A stretch of 64,000 bases of DNA from Acinetobacter pullicarnis (GCF_006352475.1 NZ_VCMZ01000001.1:62001-126000), one strand, 5' to 3'. Shown: positions 44,409 to 59,647, counted from the first letter of the stretch. The notes: a model not told the origin generated them from the sequence alone. Translations and numbers: made by a program.

Positions 44409-44556
44409 CGGCAGTGATGTAAAATGAAGTGGCGACAGTATACGCAATCTACCGTTTATTTATGCAAATATTGGGTATTTATCTTCTAATGTGATTGCAC
44501 ATTGAATTGAAAAAATTAAGCAAGTACGTGGGATTCGAATCTGGAATGCATTAAAA

Positions 44557-44586
44557 AACCCACCCAATAGGTCTATTGAGTGGGTT
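44557..44586 (-). terminator. terminator of the HIT gene
   Basis: On the minus strand, AACCCACTCAATAG pairs with CTATTGGGTGGGTT (one mismatch), followed by a T run. Confidence 0.85.
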
Positions 44587-44605
44587 GGGTCTAAATGATT
44601 TGGAT

Positions 44606-44974
44606 TCATTGATCCGCTAGAATTCCCCAGCGTTTGTCCAGCTTAAGCGATTGATTTTTATAGCGTGGAATAATATGAATGTGAAAATGTTCAGCTGCAT
44701 CTTCGTCAAAGACTTTGCCATCATTAAAGGCAATGTGAAAACCTTCGGGTTGATGGCGCATTTTTAACTCATTACGGGCCAGTTCTAATAGCGATTGTAA
44801 GCTTTTACGCTCTTTATCCGAAATATCGAAAAATGAACTGATATGACGAACCGGAATAATCACGGAATGACCTTTAGATAAAGGATGATGCTCTGGTAAA
44901 ATTGCCCCGAACTCATTTTTATCGATGATGTCATATTCATCAAAGTGACAATAAGGACAGTTGTTCTCAGTCAT
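44606..44974 (-). CDS. HIT-family nucleotide hydrolase/transferase
   Basis: A 122-residue protein. The histidine triad is HFHIHIIPR (about residues 96-104). The N-terminus NCPYCHFDEYDIIDKNEFGA includes a C-x2-C that may bind zinc. LSKGHSVIIPVRHISSFFDI is the characteristic middle strand-helix. HIT proteins hydrolyse AMP-linked compounds such as adenosine phosphoramidates or dinucleoside polyphosphates. It is monocistronic with its own terminator. Confidence 0.9.
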   Translation of the reverse strand: MTENNCPYCHFDEYDIIDKNEFGAILPEHHPLSKGHSVIIPVRHISSFFDISDKERKSLQSLLELARNELKMRHQPEGFHIAFNDGKVFDEDAAEHFHIHIIPRYKNQSLKLDKRWGILADQ

Positions 44975-45040
44975 ATTTGATCCTCTTATTCGATTAAATT
45001 TTAAATGATCAGCAACTTCATCTGAAGTATGCAGTGCTTT

Positions 45041-45778
45041 TTAGGTAAGCGTGCGTGCAAGTAAGTCGTACATTGCATCGATACTGGTTTTCTCTGCTGC
45101 AGCATTGTAGCCAAGGTCAACCGCATTTGCTTTGGCACGTTCATCTGCAAGTGGGTTGCTAAAGCCATGTTTCGCATCTTTTAAAACAATAACTTGGCTG
45201 TTTACTTGTGCGCTTGCCATTTCGGCTTCAAAGTCAGCGACATCTTGTAAGGTGACCATACTGTCTTGTTCGCCATGCAGCACCAAAATTTGGGCTTGGA
45301 CTTTATCTTTTTCGGCAGGGGATTGTGCACTCAGTACCGCATGAAAAGTGACGACGGCTTTTAAGTTCGCGCCTGCCCGTGCAAGATCGAGCACGACTTT
45401 ACCGCCATAACAAAAACCAATTGCGGCCAGTTGCATTGGGTTGACTTCAGGCTGAGCAGCCAAGGTTGCTAAAGCAGCTGTTGCTCGGTCAACAAGGGTA
45501 TTGGGTTGTTCGAAAGTCTGCATCATCCAGGCTTGTGCTTGTGAGGCTGTAGTGGTGACTTTTTTCTCACCATACATATCAATTGCCAAGGCGGCATAAC
45601 CGTGTTCAGCCAATTCACGTGCGCGTTGTTCAGTATATTCATTACGTCCCCACCATTCTGGTGCAACAATTACACCGGCAACGGGGGTGCCATGTTCAGG
45701 TGCGGCAAAATAACCACTCAAGGTTGTGCCATCTGCAGCGATATACTGAATTTCGCGTGTTTTAATTGCCAGGGTCAT
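45041..45778 (-). CDS. dienelactone hydrolase-family protein
   Basis: A 245-residue alpha/beta hydrolase. The nucleophile cysteine is in AIGFCYGGKVVLDLA (G-x-C-x-G), the aspartate in LVLHGEQDSMVTLQDV and the histidine in LKDAKHGFSNPLA. GVIVAPEWWGRNEYTEQRAR is the usual oxyanion-side loop. No lactone-pathway genes are adjacent, so a general esterase or metabolite-repair role is as likely as classical dienelactone hydrolysis. Start 45778 is chosen because AAGGA sits 8 nt upstream; the ATG at 45799 places this site inside the gene. Confidence 0.9.
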   Translation of the reverse strand: MTLAIKTREIQYIAADGTTLSGYFAAPEHGTPVAGVIVAPEWWGRNEYTEQRARELAEHGYAALAIDMYGEKKVTTTASQAQAWMMQTFEQPNTLVDRATAALATLAAQPEVNPMQLAAIGFCYGGKVVLDLARAGANLKAVVTFHAVLSAQSPAEKDKVQAQILVLHGEQDSMVTLQDVADFEAEMASAQVNSQVIVLKDAKHGFSNPLADERAKANAVDLGYNAAAEKTSIDAMYDLLARTLT

Positions 45779-45915
45779 GTATTCAATCCTTGTATGCATC
45801 TCAAAAGGGCAGACCGATTAAACCATAAATAAAAGCAATGAAAATGACTTTGTTGCGAATAATAACAATAGAAATGTGAACAAATATGTTGTAGCTGATG
45901 AAAAAAATTACTTTG

Positions 45916-45940
45916 AAAAAGAAGGATTAAATCCTTCTTT
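45916..45940 (-). terminator. terminator of the DUF1328 microprotein gene
   Basis: AAAGAAGGAT pairs with ATCCTTCTTT around a 3-nt loop; on the minus strand five T residues follow. Confidence 0.8.
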
Positions 45941-45957
45941 TACGGGGATATATAAAC

Positions 45958-46116
45958 TTAGGAAGTATTGCGCGAAATAAAACTCACAATTCCCAAAATA
46001 ACAGCAACGATTAATAGAATGACAGCGAAGTCTTTGGACATGCCAGCTACACCGCTAAAACCGAAGAGACTCGCAACTAATGCGATGACAGCGAATATAA
46101 TGGCCCAACGGAACAT
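45958..46116 (-). CDS. DUF1328 (YtjA-family) membrane microprotein
   Basis: A 52-residue protein. It reads [20 protein letters not shown] at the N-terminus, then [20 protein letters not shown], and ends FISRNTS: two transmembrane helices joined by the GVAG loop, which is the DUF1328/YtjA pattern. GGAGA lies about 8 nt before the ATG. Function is unknown; homologues are often stress-associated. A terminator directly follows. Confidence 0.85.
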   Translation of the reverse strand: MFRWAIIFAVIALVASLFGFSGVAGMSKDFAVILLIVAVILGIVSFISRNTS

Positions 46117-46314
46117 AATAATTTCTCCATGCATTTTAAACGAGCTTTCAGTATATAAAGTCTTGAAAACAAGACACTGTAAGTTTGTGTTGAATATATG
46201 TGTTTAAAAAACTTTGATATATCAATGCATTTCGATAAATTTCACCATTAAAAATACACTGTGCAGAAACTGTTATAATCGTGGCAAACTTGAAATGAAG
46301 ATAAATATCACTGT

Positions 46315-46767
46315 ATGAATTCTAATTTACGTCCTCAGTTTTGGGAGAAATTTCCACTTGATCAACTCAACCCTGCAGAATGGGAAGCATTATGTGATGG
46401 TTGTGGGCTTTGCTGTCTGCTGAAACTCGAAGATGAGGAAACAGAAGAAGTCGCCTATACCAAAGTGTCATGCAAGTTATTGGATTGCGAAAGTGCGCGT
46501 TGTACCGATTATGACGACCGCATGACACATGTACCGGATTGTATTCAGCTGACTTTTGAAAAATTACAGAACATTTACTGGTTGCCACCGAGTTGTGCTT
46601 ACCGACGTATCAATGAAGGCAAACATCTACCATCATGGCACTACCTCAACACTGGTACACGGGAAACAGTTATTAAAGTCAAAAAGTCAGCTGCTGGACG
46701 GTGTATTTCAGAGCTAGATATCGATGCCGAGCAGATTGAGGACTATATTGTACGCTGGGTTCGTTAA
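46315..46767 (+). CDS. YcgN-like cysteine-cluster protein (UPF0260)
   Basis: A 150-residue protein with a dense cysteine pattern: CDGCGLCCLLKLEDEE near residues 28-43, then VSCKLLDCESARCTDYDDR and PDCIQLTFEK. These match the YkgJ/YcgN zinc- or iron-cluster proteins. The N-terminal PQFWEKFPLDQLNPAEWEAL and a tryptophan-rich WLPPSCAYRRINEGK segment are typical of YcgN. Biochemical role is unknown. It lies 50 bp upstream of rarA on the same strand, probably one transcript. Confidence 0.88.
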   Translation: MNSNLRPQFWEKFPLDQLNPAEWEALCDGCGLCCLLKLEDEETEEVAYTKVSCKLLDCESARCTDYDDRMTHVPDCIQLTFEKLQNIYWLPPSCAYRRINEGKHLPSWHYLNTGTRETVIKVKKSAAGRCISELDIDAEQIEDYIVRWVR

Positions 46768-46817
46768 TACGTTGAAATACGTTACTATAAGCCTAAGTAC
46801 AACCAAGAATATCATCC

Positions 46818-48086
46818 ATGTCTGAGACCAATATTCCCTTACCAGAACGTATTCGACCACGTGATTTATCCGAAATTATTGGGCAAGATCATTTGCTTGG
46901 TGAGCAAGCGCCATTACGTCAAATGATTGACCAAGGCCATCTTCCGTCGATTATTTTTTGGGGGCCGCCTGGGGTTGGAAAAACCACCATCGCATTATTA
47001 TTGGCTCAGGCGGTTGATCGGACTTTTATTAGTTTGTCTGCATTAAATACTGGGGTCAAAGAGCTGCGTGAAATTATTGCAGACAGCGGTGACTTATTGG
47101 TTCCAGTGGTGTTTATTGATGAAATTCATCGCTTTAATAAATCCCAGCAAGATGCATTACTCAGCGCGGTTGAAAAAGGTAAAATTACTTTGGTTGGTGC
47201 AACAACCGAAAATCCATCTTTTGAAGTAAACAGTGCACTGCTATCACGTTGTCAGGTATATACGCTCAAAGCTTTAGATGAGCATGCCATCCAAGCATTA
47301 TTAAATAAGGCACTGCAACAAGATGATTTTTTAAAAACGCGTCATATTCAAATTGAAGAATATGAAGCATTGGTACAGTTCTCTGCAGGGGATGCGCGTA
47401 AGGCATTAAATCTACTCGACTTAATCGCGAGTACCTTTGATGCTGACGTTGAAAACATCATCACCAATGCCATTGTAGTCAAAGTTGCACAGCAGAATAT
47501 CGCGCGTTATGACAAGTCTGGTGAACAGCACTATGATTTGGTATCTGCCTTTATTAAGTCAATTCGTGGTAGTGATCCAGATGCAACGCTATATTGGATG
47601 GCACGCATGCTCAAAGGCGGTGAAGATCCGGTCTTTATTGCGCGACGTATGCTGATTTCTGCTTCAGAAGATATCGGTAATTCGAATCCAAATGCATTAT
47701 TACTGGCTGGAGAGTGTTTTCGCTCGGTGCAGGCGGTGGGTATGCCTGAGGCACGGATTATCTTGGGACAGGCTGCTGTTTATCTGGCGACCAGTGCCAA
47801 AAGCAATAGTACCTATTTAGCCATTAATAAGGCGCTTGATTTGGCCGAGAAGACTGCAAATCTTCCTGTACCTTTGCATTTGCGGAATGCACCAACCAAG
47901 CTAATGAAACAACAGGGTTATGGCGTGGATTATCTCTATCCGCACGATTTCCCAGAGCATTTTGTGCAGCAAAGCTATTTACCACCGGAACTCACTGGCA
48001 CTAAACTTTATACCTCAGCACGGAATAAGCGTGAAGTAGAAGGTGAGCGTTTACAGCAGAGAAGATGGCAAAGCACAGCTGAATAA
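46818..48086 (+). CDS. rarA: replication-associated recombination ATPase RarA (MgsA)
   Basis: A 422-residue AAA+ ATPase of the clamp-loader-like family. [21 protein letters not shown] start (here [15 protein letters not shown]), Walker [18 protein letters not shown], Walker [20 protein letters not shown], sensor 1 [20 protein letters not shown] and arginine finger region are intact. The C-terminal tetramerisation domain includes [20 protein letters not shown] and [13 protein letters not shown]. It acts at stalled replication forks with SSB. Convergent with dnaK over a shared hairpin. Confidence 0.95.
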   Translation: MSETNIPLPERIRPRDLSEIIGQDHLLGEQAPLRQMIDQGHLPSIIFWGPPGVGKTTIALLLAQAVDRTFISLSALNTGVKELREIIADSGDLLVPVVFIDEIHRFNKSQQDALLSAVEKGKITLVGATTENPSFEVNSALLSRCQVYTLKALDEHAIQALLNKALQQDDFLKTRHIQIEEYEALVQFSAGDARKALNLLDLIASTFDADVENIITNAIVVKVAQQNIARYDKSGEQHYDLVSAFIKSIRGSDPDATLYWMARMLKGGEDPVFIARRMLISASEDIGNSNPNALLLAGECFRSVQAVGMPEARIILGQAAVYLATSAKSNSTYLAINKALDLAEKTANLPVPLHLRNAPTKLMKQQGYGVDYLYPHDFPEHFVQQSYLPPELTGTKLYTSARNKREVEGERLQQRRWQSTAE

Positions 48087-48143
48087 ACTAATAATCCAAT
48101 CGCTTAGAGTTCGTTAAGAAAAACTTAGCTGGGAAAAAAGCAC

Positions 48144-48169
48144 AAAAAAACCGCGCCGAAGCGCGGTTT
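48144..48169 (-). terminator. terminator of dnaK (probably also serves rarA)
   Basis: A 9-bp G/C-rich stem (AAACCGCGC with GCGCGGTTT, CGAA-type loop); seven T residues follow on the minus strand. Confidence 0.9.
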
Positions 48170-48185
48170 CTTAATAGGCTAAGCC

Positions 48186-50126
48186 TTATTTTTTATCATC
48201 TTTTACTTCGGTGAATTCTGCATCAACAACGCCATCATCGGCTTTTTGTTGACCAGCATCACCTTGGAATGCATTTGGATCAAAACCTTGTGCGCCGCCT
48301 TCTGCTTGCTGAGATTGCTCATAAGCACGTTGCGTAATTGGCATCAAGATGTTTTGTAATGCTTCAGTTTTTGCTTTGATTTCTTCAGCATCATTTTCTT
48401 TCGCAGCAGCTTCAAGCTCAGTCACCGCAGTTTCAATTGCAGTTTTTTCATCAGCAGTCACTTGTTCGCCAAGATCTTTTACTGCTTTTTGTGAGCTAGA
48501 GATAAGTGCATCTGCTTCGTTGCGTGATTTAGCCAACTCTTCGAATTTTCGATCTTCTTCAGCATTCGCTTCAGCATCTTTGATCATTGCATCGATTTCA
48601 GCATCAGACAAACCTGAGTTCGCTTTAATCTGAATAGACTGTTCTTTACCTGTGCTCTTATCTTTTGCTGATACTTTCAAGATACCATCAGCATTGATGT
48701 CAAATGACACTTCAATTTGTGGGATACCACGTGGAGCAGGTGGAATATCGCCTAATTGGAAGTTACCCAACAATTTGTTTTGTTGAGCCATTTTACGTTC
48801 ACCCTGGAATACAGAGATATCTACTGCAGGTTGATTGTCAGCTGCGGTAGAGAACACTTGTGATTTCTTCGCAGGAATCGTGGTGTTTTTCTCGATAATT
48901 GCAGTTAACACACCGCCCATGGTTTCGATACCAAGGGTGAGTGGGGTAACGTCAAGTAATAGTACGTCGGTTTTGTCACCTGAAAGTACAGCACCTTGAA
49001 TCGCAGCACCCATTGCAACAGCTTCATCTGGGTTCACGTCTTTACGTGGCTCTTTACCAAAGAATTCTTGTACTTTTTGTTGTACAAGTGGCATACGAGA
49101 CTGACCACCAACCAAAATCACGTCTGAGATATCAGAAGTCGCAAGACCAGCATCTTTCAATGCAATGCGACAAGGCTCAATGGTGCGTGCAACAAGATCA
49201 GCAACCAAACCTTCTAGTTTCGCACGTGTAACATTGATCACTAAGTGTTTAGGACCTGTTGCATCAGCAGTGATGTACGGAAGATTGATTTCAGTTGAGT
49301 TCGATGATGACAACTCAATTTTCGCTTTCTCAGCAGCTTCTTTAAGACGTTGAAGTGCTAATGGATCAGTTTTTAAGTTGAAGTTCTGTTCTTTTTTGAA
49401 CTCTTCAACCAAGTATTCGATCAATGCATTGTCAAAGTCTTCACCACCAAGGAACGTATCACCGTTGGTAGAAAGTACTTCGATTTGTTGGTCGCCATCT
49501 AAGTCAGCAATCTCAATGATTGAAACGTCAAAAGTACCACCACCCAAGTCGTATACCGCGATTTTACGGTCGCCTTCTTTTTTGTCCATACCAAACGCAA
49601 GTGCAGCAGCAGTTGGTTCGTTAATAATACGTTTAACATCTAAACCTGCGATACGGCCAGCATCTTTTGTTGCTTGACGTTGCGCATCGTTAAAGTAAGC
49701 AGGTACGGTTACAACGGCTTCAGTTACAGTCTCGCCCAAGTAATCTTCAGCTGTTTTTTTCATTTTAATCAAAATTTCAGCTGAAACTTGTTGTGGTGCA
49801 AGTTTCTTGTCGTTGACTTCAACCCAAGCATCACCATTGTCTGCTTTCATGATTTTATATGGCACTAAACCAATATCTTTTTGAACAGCAGCATCTTCAT
49901 AACGACGACCGATCAAACGTTTGATCGCGAACAATGTGTTTTTAGGGTTGGTTACCGCTTGACGTTTTGCAGATTGACCTACCAAGATTTCGCCATCTTT
50001 ATAAGCGACAATGGATGGAGTGGTACGTGTACCTTCTGCATTTTCAATTACTTTAACTTTATCGCCTTCCAATACAGCAACACATGAGTTTGTTGTACCT
50101 AAGTCAATACCAATAATTTTAGCCAT
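48186..50126 (-). CDS. dnaK: chaperone DnaK (Hsp70)
   Basis: A 646-residue Hsp70. [18 protein letters not shown] opens the nucleotide-binding domain; the phosphate loops [17 protein letters not shown] and [14 protein letters not shown] and the linker [19 protein letters not shown] follow, then the substrate domain and a helical lid ending with a disordered tail ([14 protein letters not shown]). The start at 50126 has GAGGA 8 nt upstream; five extra codons upstream are not needed. It follows grpE on the same strand by about 120 bp, with its own sigma-32-like promoter. Confidence 0.99.
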   Translation of the reverse strand: MAKIIGIDLGTTNSCVAVLEGDKVKVIENAEGTRTTPSIVAYKDGEILVGQSAKRQAVTNPKNTLFAIKRLIGRRYEDAAVQKDIGLVPYKIMKADNGDAWVEVNDKKLAPQQVSAEILIKMKKTAEDYLGETVTEAVVTVPAYFNDAQRQATKDAGRIAGLDVKRIINEPTAAALAFGMDKKEGDRKIAVYDLGGGTFDVSIIEIADLDGDQQIEVLSTNGDTFLGGEDFDNALIEYLVEEFKKEQNFNLKTDPLALQRLKEAAEKAKIELSSSNSTEINLPYITADATGPKHLVINVTRAKLEGLVADLVARTIEPCRIALKDAGLATSDISDVILVGGQSRMPLVQQKVQEFFGKEPRKDVNPDEAVAMGAAIQGAVLSGDKTDVLLLDVTPLTLGIETMGGVLTAIIEKNTTIPAKKSQVFSTAADNQPAVDISVFQGERKMAQQNKLLGNFQLGDIPPAPRGIPQIEVSFDINADGILKVSAKDKSTGKEQSIQIKANSGLSDAEIDAMIKDAEANAEEDRKFEELAKSRNEADALISSSQKAVKDLGEQVTADEKTAIETAVTELEAAAKENDAEEIKAKTEALQNILMPITQRAYEQSQQAEGGAQGFDPNAFQGDAGQQKADDGVVDAEFTEVKDDKK

Positions 50127-50175
50127 TAATGCATTCCTCAAAATTTTTTTTACAGTAATTTATGCTTGTATTCGG

Positions 50176-50203
50176 ATATGAGAGCCTTTGAAAATTTTTC
50201 AAG
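50176..50203 (-). promoter_or_regulatory. sigma-32-like heat-shock promoter of dnaK
   Basis: On the minus strand CTTGAA (50203-50198) is followed, after 14 bp, by TCTCATAT (50183-50176), 6 of 8 positions like the sigma-32 -10 consensus. Confidence 0.65.
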
Positions 50204-50245
50204 TGAAAGATATGAATTTTTTTCACAGATTCTCATTTTTTAACC

Positions 50246-50797
50246 TTATTGACCGACCATAACCATTGCAGGACGGAGTAAACGACCTGAAAGGGTATAG
50301 CCTTTTTGCAATACATTGCCGATCTGACCTGCTTGAGCGGTTGGATCGATCCCAACAGCTTGATGCCAATCTGCGTTAAAGCCGTTGTCTGTATCTACAG
50401 CGACGATTTCAAATTTCTCTAAAGTGCTGAGTAAAGATTTTAAGGTCAGTTTCACACCTTCAAGTACAGGGCTCTCTTCATCGCCTGCAGCTTGAATCGC
50501 ACGTTCAAGGTTGTCGACAGAATCCAACAAGTCTTTCGAGAACTTTTCTAAAGCAAATTTTTTCGCAGTATCTGCTTCACGTTCTAGACGTTCTTTACTT
50601 TTTTCAGCTTCATATTTGGCATTGGCCGCTACGGCTTTTTCATATTTTAAACTTTCTTCAAGTTTTACAATTTGTGCTTGTAAATCTTCAACACTAACGT
50701 CGTTTACTTGCTCTGCATCCGTTTGAGCTTGCTCATGTTGTGCTGCAGTTTGCTCATTTTGAATGTCTTGAGCTTGCTCGTGTTGCTCATTAGTCAT
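50246..50797 (-). CDS. grpE: nucleotide exchange factor GrpE
   Basis: A 183-residue GrpE. The first 45 residues are Q/E/A-rich and probably disordered, then a long coiled-coil ([20 protein letters not shown]) and the conserved [20 protein letters not shown], ending with the beta domain [14 protein letters not shown] and [17 protein letters not shown]. It releases ADP from DnaK. I use the ATG at 50797 because GGAGA precedes it at good spacing; an upstream in-frame ATG at 50830 lacks such a site. Upstream of dnaK and co-directional. Confidence 0.97.
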   Translation of the reverse strand: MTNEQHEQAQDIQNEQTAAQHEQAQTDAEQVNDVSVEDLQAQIVKLEESLKYEKAVAANAKYEAEKSKERLEREADTAKKFALEKFSKDLLDSVDNLERAIQAAGDEESPVLEGVKLTLKSLLSTLEKFEIVAVDTDNGFNADWHQAVGIDPTAQAGQIGNVLQKGYTLSGRLLRPAMVMVGQ

Positions 50798-50908
50798 TGA
50801 TGATCTCCGTTTAAAAGGGTTCTTAAACATGTACAGTCCTTTTTAGGCTTCAGTGTTAACTGGGTTAATGCTGAACTGCCATGAATATCTAATTCGTTAA
50901 TAGTTAAG

Positions 50909-50936
50909 AAGTGTGGGCGAGTGCTAAAAATTCAAG
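50909..50936 (-). promoter_or_regulatory. sigma-32-like heat-shock promoter of grpE
   Basis: On the minus strand CTTGAA (50936-50931), a 13-bp spacer and CCCACACTT (50917-50909) fit the sigma-32 pattern well. A 5' leader of about 100 nt would precede grpE. Confidence 0.72.
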
Positions 50937-51373
50937 CTTTTGATCAAATTATTTAAATCAAACTATACAATTCAGGGCGATTAATAGCGCTTTACATGTA
51001 TTCATGACTTTTAAGGCAAGCGTAGCGATTTTGTATGGGATCGTTAGTACGGCAGACCTCAACTTTACAATGTAAGACTAAAATGGCTTTTTATTTCAAT
51101 ACTTCATCAAAATCGAGGTGATTTAAATCAAGAAAAGTTCTTTTGAATGGCGATCGCTCAAGATTAATTTAGTTAAAAACAAATTCTTATCATAAAAATG
51201 CAAAAATAAAATCAGACTAAATCTAAGTTCCTGAATTTAATATAAAACTGTATAAATTTTACCCGCTGTCAAAAAAGAGCAACCAATCAAGGGTGATAAA
51301 TTTTTCTGAACGTTCAATCATGTTGGTCGTCAAAGTGGTGAATGGCTTTGAATTTTTTTTAAAGGAAATCTGA
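50937..51373. other. 437-bp gene-free region between grpE promoter and lipoprotein gene
   Basis: A/T-rich, with no ORF or strong hairpin that I can support. An AAAGGA ribosome binding site at its right end serves the lipoprotein gene, whose promoter must also lie here. Confidence 0.5.
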
Positions 51374-51655
51374 ATGAAAAAATTGACCTTAACTTCAGCC
51401 TTACTTGTCGCTGTTGCATCATTAACTGCTGCATGTACCTCTCAGGAAGCGACAATTCCACCTGAAGTAACAACACTCCCTGAGGTTGCACAACCACAAG
51501 GAGCAGCGACAACATCATTACCTGAGATTCAACCTCTCCCACAAGATCGAAGTGCGATTGAGGCGACTGATCCTTCACTTCCTGAACAAGATCCAGTTCA
51601 ATTTGTCCCAGAACCGAGTAAAAACTCAAATCCATCTCAATCCAAGGTCCCTTAA
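51374..51655 (+). CDS. small proline-rich lipoprotein
   Basis: A 93-residue protein with a lipoprotein signal peptide (MKKLTLTSALLVAVASLTAAC, lipobox TAAC). The mature 73 residues have no hydrophobic core and repeat P-E/P-L motifs (IPPEVTTLPEVAQP, SLPEIQPLPQ, SLPEQDPVQFVPEP), suggesting an extended or disordered periplasmic tether. Family unknown. A good AAAGGA site lies before the ATG and a terminator follows, so it is a free-standing gene. Confidence 0.75.
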   Translation: MKKLTLTSALLVAVASLTAACTSQEATIPPEVTTLPEVAQPQGAATTSLPEIQPLPQDRSAIEATDPSLPEQDPVQFVPEPSKNSNPSQSKVP

Positions 51656-51707
51656 CGGTTAGACGTTATAAGTAGCATATCCAAGGATAGATCAATCTAA
51701 AGTTTAA

Positions 51708-51748
51708 AAAATAGACAGCAGGAAGGATGCCTCTGCTGTCTATTTTTT
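51708..51748 (+). terminator. Rho-independent terminator after the lipoprotein gene
   Basis: AAAATAGACAGCA pairs with TGCTGTCTATTTT, with more T following. Apart from this, the 310-bp gap to the next gene at 51966 contains no feature I can support. Confidence 0.88.
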
Positions 51749-51965
51749 ATGGGAAAACTAAAGATAAATGTAGGGGAATGGCACTGAAGTGAGCAATATC
51801 GAATAAATTAAGATCAAAATATGTATGCATGGTCAATGACAATGCATACGAGAACGGTTTAGCGTATGCGGATTGGCTTCAGTGGTGATTCTGTAATAAA
51901 TGATCAGTCGTGATGAGTCATCGCTTTATTTGGGTTGGTATTTACAGATATAACAAAGGAAAGTA

Positions 51966-53036
51966 ATGCTGGTTTCTATGCAATCAATACAGTTGTTGTT
52001 AGACAAAGGGCAAGGTGCTGCAGCGCGTTCTTTGGATCACATGCCAAAACTAATGCAGGATTCATTGACGAAAGTGCTTGGCTATCCTTATCAATATCCT
52101 CAGCTTGATAGTTTTTCTAAAACCTTAATGGCTATTCATCACAAACAAGGGCGCTCAGGTCTTATTGGTGATGACATTACCCAATCGCGACAACAGTTTG
52201 AACAACAAATGCAGTCCATTCTTTCGAAACCTACACCACTTGCCTTTGTAGAAGATATTCATCTGCCTTTACAGAGCGGCAATATTTACGCGCGTCATTA
52301 CCATCCAGAGCCCAATAAAAAATTGCCAATGTTGGTTTTTTATCATGGTGGTGGCTTTGTGGTAGGTGGGGTCCATACTCATGATGAGGTTTGTCGGTTG
52401 ATCGCTTTGTATGCCAAGGTACAGATACTCAGTGTTGAATACCCATTGGCACCTGAAGTGGGGCCACGTGATTTGATCCAATCATGTGAGGATGCTTTGG
52501 CTTGGATTTATCAAAATCGTCGTCATTTTAAAATTCTTAAAAATCGCATTGCAGTTGCTGGAGACAGCGCGGGTGGCAATATTAGTGCAGTGCTCGCACA
52601 GCGGACAGTAAATTCAGCCTATGCACCCGAAGCACAATTTCTTATTTACCCCGCGACTGACTTTAAAAGCCGACATCCTTCTTTTTATGCTTATAGTGAG
52701 GGCTTAGTGCTCACAGCGAAAGATATTGATTATGTCACCGACTATTATGCAAATCGTCATCATGTTGCCTTAGATGATCCGCTTATTTCACCGACCTACG
52801 GCAATTTAAAGAAACTGGCACCTGCATTTGTGATTACCGCTGGCCATGACGTCTTGCATGATGAAGGCAAGATCTATGCATATAAGCTGCAGCAAAATGG
52901 CGTAAAGGTGCACTATCATGATTATGAGGATCAGGCACATGGCTTTATTAACTTATCGCCTGTGTCTAAGAAAGCAAAAAAATACTTAATTGACATGAGT
53001 AGAGCGTTTAGGCGCTTTTGGGATAAAAGCCGTTAA
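51966..53036 (+). CDS. alpha/beta hydrolase, hormone-sensitive-lipase family
   Basis: A 356-residue esterase/lipase-like protein. The oxyanion HGGG motif is in LVFYHGGGFVVGG, the nucleophile serine in VAGDSAGGNISAVL, the aspartate near TAGHDVLHDEG and the histidine in EDQAHGFINLSP, all at normal spacing for the HSL (family IV) group. It lacks a signal peptide, so it is probably cytoplasmic; short- to medium-chain esters are usual substrates. An AAAGGA site precedes the ATG. It stands alone. Confidence 0.9.
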   Translation: MLVSMQSIQLLLDKGQGAAARSLDHMPKLMQDSLTKVLGYPYQYPQLDSFSKTLMAIHHKQGRSGLIGDDITQSRQQFEQQMQSILSKPTPLAFVEDIHLPLQSGNIYARHYHPEPNKKLPMLVFYHGGGFVVGGVHTHDEVCRLIALYAKVQILSVEYPLAPEVGPRDLIQSCEDALAWIYQNRRHFKILKNRIAVAGDSAGGNISAVLAQRTVNSAYAPEAQFLIYPATDFKSRHPSFYAYSEGLVLTAKDIDYVTDYYANRHHVALDDPLISPTYGNLKKLAPAFVITAGHDVLHDEGKIYAYKLQQNGVKVHYHDYEDQAHGFINLSPVSKKAKKYLIDMSRAFRRFWDKSR

Positions 53037-53236
53037 CGATGGGACTAACTGTGAATAGTGGTCTAACAACCAATCGAATAGAGCTTATAGAAAAGTCAAC
53101 ATTAGACTATATAGAGTATTTAAACAGAAGCCGCTTGAATATAATTTTGTTAGAAACTTAAAGAGAACAATAGCTTGGTTGATCACAGGCTAAAATAGTC
53201 CAATCTTTAACGAATCAAATAAGAGTATCAAACATC

Positions 53237-53803
53237 ATGATGAAACAATCTTTACTGGCTTTATTGCTTAGTGGTACTTATCTTTCTGCTTATGCCAATA
53301 CCAATATTCAACTTCAAACGACTCAGGGAAATATTGAGATTGAGTTGTATAACGATAAAGCCCCTGTATCAGCAAAGAATTTTGAAAGCTATGTTAAAAG
53401 CAACTTCTATACAGGAACAATTTTCCATCGTGTGATTCCTGGTTTTATGATCCAAGGTGGTGGTTTTGATCGAAATATGACTGAAAAGCCAACACAGGCT
53501 GCGATTAAGAATGAATCAAGCAACGGTTTAAAGAACGCACGTGGCACCTTGGCAATGGCACGAACCAATGACCCTAATTCAGCGACAAGCCAGTTCTTCA
53601 TTAATTTGACTGACAATCAATTTTTAAATCGTTCAGCAATGAATCCTGGTTATGCAGTGTTTGGCAAGGTAACCAAAGGAATGGATGTGGTTGATAAGAT
53701 CGCAAAAACCGCTACAGGAAGCTTTGGAATGCACCAAGATGTGCCTAAACAGGTGATTACGATTACTGGTGTTCAGATTGTGAACAAGCCTGCTGTAAAA
53801 TAG
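53237..53803 (+). CDS. periplasmic cyclophilin-type peptidyl-prolyl isomerase
   Basis: A 188-residue cyclophilin with a Sec signal ([20 protein letters not shown]). Core motifs are [29 protein letters not shown] (active-site Arg and Phe), [20 protein letters not shown] and [20 protein letters not shown]. Close to the PpiA group that assists folding of exported proteins. The first or second of two adjacent ATGs may be used. It ends about 130 bp before the rRNA promoter region. Confidence 0.92.
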   Translation: MMKQSLLALLLSGTYLSAYANTNIQLQTTQGNIEIELYNDKAPVSAKNFESYVKSNFYTGTIFHRVIPGFMIQGGGFDRNMTEKPTQAAIKNESSNGLKNARGTLAMARTNDPNSATSQFFINLTDNQFLNRSAMNPGYAVFGKVTKGMDVVDKIAKTATGSFGMHQDVPKQVITITGVQIVNKPAVK

Positions 53804-53935
53804 GTAAAGATTAGCAGAAATATTTTTGTCATATTTCTGCTTTATTATTATGTAGTTATGCACTTTTTGTATAGGTAGTGATCTATATTGGTGCGTAAAA
53901 ATACAACACCTAGATGTTTAGGGGGCTAAAAGCAC

Positions 53936-53963
53936 TTGCGGGGAGAAAATATTCCCCTATAAT
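53936..53963 (+). promoter_or_regulatory. rRNA operon promoter
   Basis: TTGCGG (53936-53941) and a perfect TATAAT (53958-53963) are 16 bp apart, about 260 bp before the 16S gene. The spacer contains a GGGGA/TTCCCC palindrome. The remaining leader up to 54225 has no gene; it will hold the antitermination and 16S processing sequences. Confidence 0.7.
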
Positions 53964-54225
53964 GGCTCTCATACCGACGCGATATACGAAAAGATCTTAG
54001 CCACGTTGTTAAGATTAGAGTAGTTGTTTTGTGTCGTTTTCTACTGACGAAGTAGGAAGTAAATCATTAAGAGATTATGAAGAACAACTTGTGTGGATTT
54101 TTACTGGTTGATTGATCAAATATTATCATTGATTGATTGGTAGAAATTACTCGAAGTTTATTTGAGAAATATTTGTCAGTTATTTGATGAGCCAAGATTT
54201 GTAGCCATAAGCTACTAATGATTTT

Positions 54226-55765
<1,540 letters not shown>

Positions 55766-55861
55766 ACGAAAGATTGACGATCGGTAAGAATCCACAACAA
55801 GTTGTTCTTCAACTGTGTCTTGCAAAAGATTTAAAGCGATTCGTTGCTTTAGGTTTTCTCA

Positions 55862-55938
<77 letters not shown>

Positions 55939-56018
55939 TTCACTTTTTAAGTGTGGTGATAAAACGATGTTTTAGAACTTATGAGAAGCAAAGATAGAGT
56001 ATCTCGAATAGATTATCT

Positions 56019-56094
56019 GGGGACTTAGCTTAGTTGGTAGAGCGCTTGCCTTGCACGCAGGAGGTCAACGGTTCGACTCCGTTAGTCTCCACCA
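56019..56094 (+). tRNA. tRNA-Ala (TGC)
   Basis: A 76-nt cloverleaf starting GGGGACTTAGCTTAGTTGG, anticodon loop CCTTGCACG (TGC), T loop GTTCGACTC and encoded ACCA end. Second spacer tRNA. Confidence 0.96.
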
Positions 56095-56459
56095 TATAAA
56101 GTTAGGTTTCTGGAATCAGAAACAAAGAATTTAACTGCAAAGTTAGATTATAGAATTTAGTAAAAGTTGTTCTTCATATCTTGGTGATCAATTTTATTAA
56201 GTTCTGTGATTTATCACAGTTTGCTACGACCTGACGAAGGCGTAGTTAATCATTAACAGATTGGCAAATTTGAGTTGAAATTAATTGTTTTAGCTCATTG
56301 TTTCGAAAGGAACGATGAGTACTAGCGAAGAAATTAACTGAATCAAGCGTTTTGGAAAACGAAAATAGATTGAAGCTGTACAGTGTTTAAATACACAGTA
56401 CTTCAAACTGTAATGTTGCTAACCCTCCTTGTAGGGGTTACGACTGTTTGGGGTTGTAT
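56095..56459 (+). other. 16S-23S spacer, second part
   Basis: No gene. It contains processing sequence for 23S rRNA; the TTGTATAGTCAAG at its end pairs with CTTGACTATACAA after 23S, forming the 23S processing stem. Confidence 0.7.
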
Positions 56460-59352
<2,893 letters not shown>

Positions 59353-59532
59353 CAACACCCAAGCAGTTGTATGCGCAATCTATTCTTTAACAAATCGCTT
59401 GATTTAGTTAATCAAACCGCTAAAATATACATGCAATTTCAACTCAATCAGCCCTTCTGTTAATAACTCTTTTGGTTAAGATAGTACGGATGTCGAATAC
59501 GACGTAAAACCCGAAATCACCATAAACAGTTG

Positions 59533-59647
59533 TGCTGGCGACAATAGCAAGAGTGAACCACCTGATCCCTTCCCGAACTCAGAAGTGAAACCTCTTTGCG
59601 CTGATGGTAGTGTGGGGTTACCCATGTGAGAGTAAGTCATCGCCAGC
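59533..59647 (+). rRNA. rrf: 5S ribosomal RNA
   Basis: About 115 nt from GCTGGCGACAATAGCAAGAG to CATCGCCAGCT, the two ends complementary; CCTGATCCCTTCCCGAACTC is the conserved loop. Confidence 0.95.

Noticed and set aside
50917..50936. CIRCE (HrcA) operator before grpE
   Set aside because: Only one half-site (GAGTGCTAA) is present and no inverted partner at 9 bp; the sigma-32 reading explains the sequence better.
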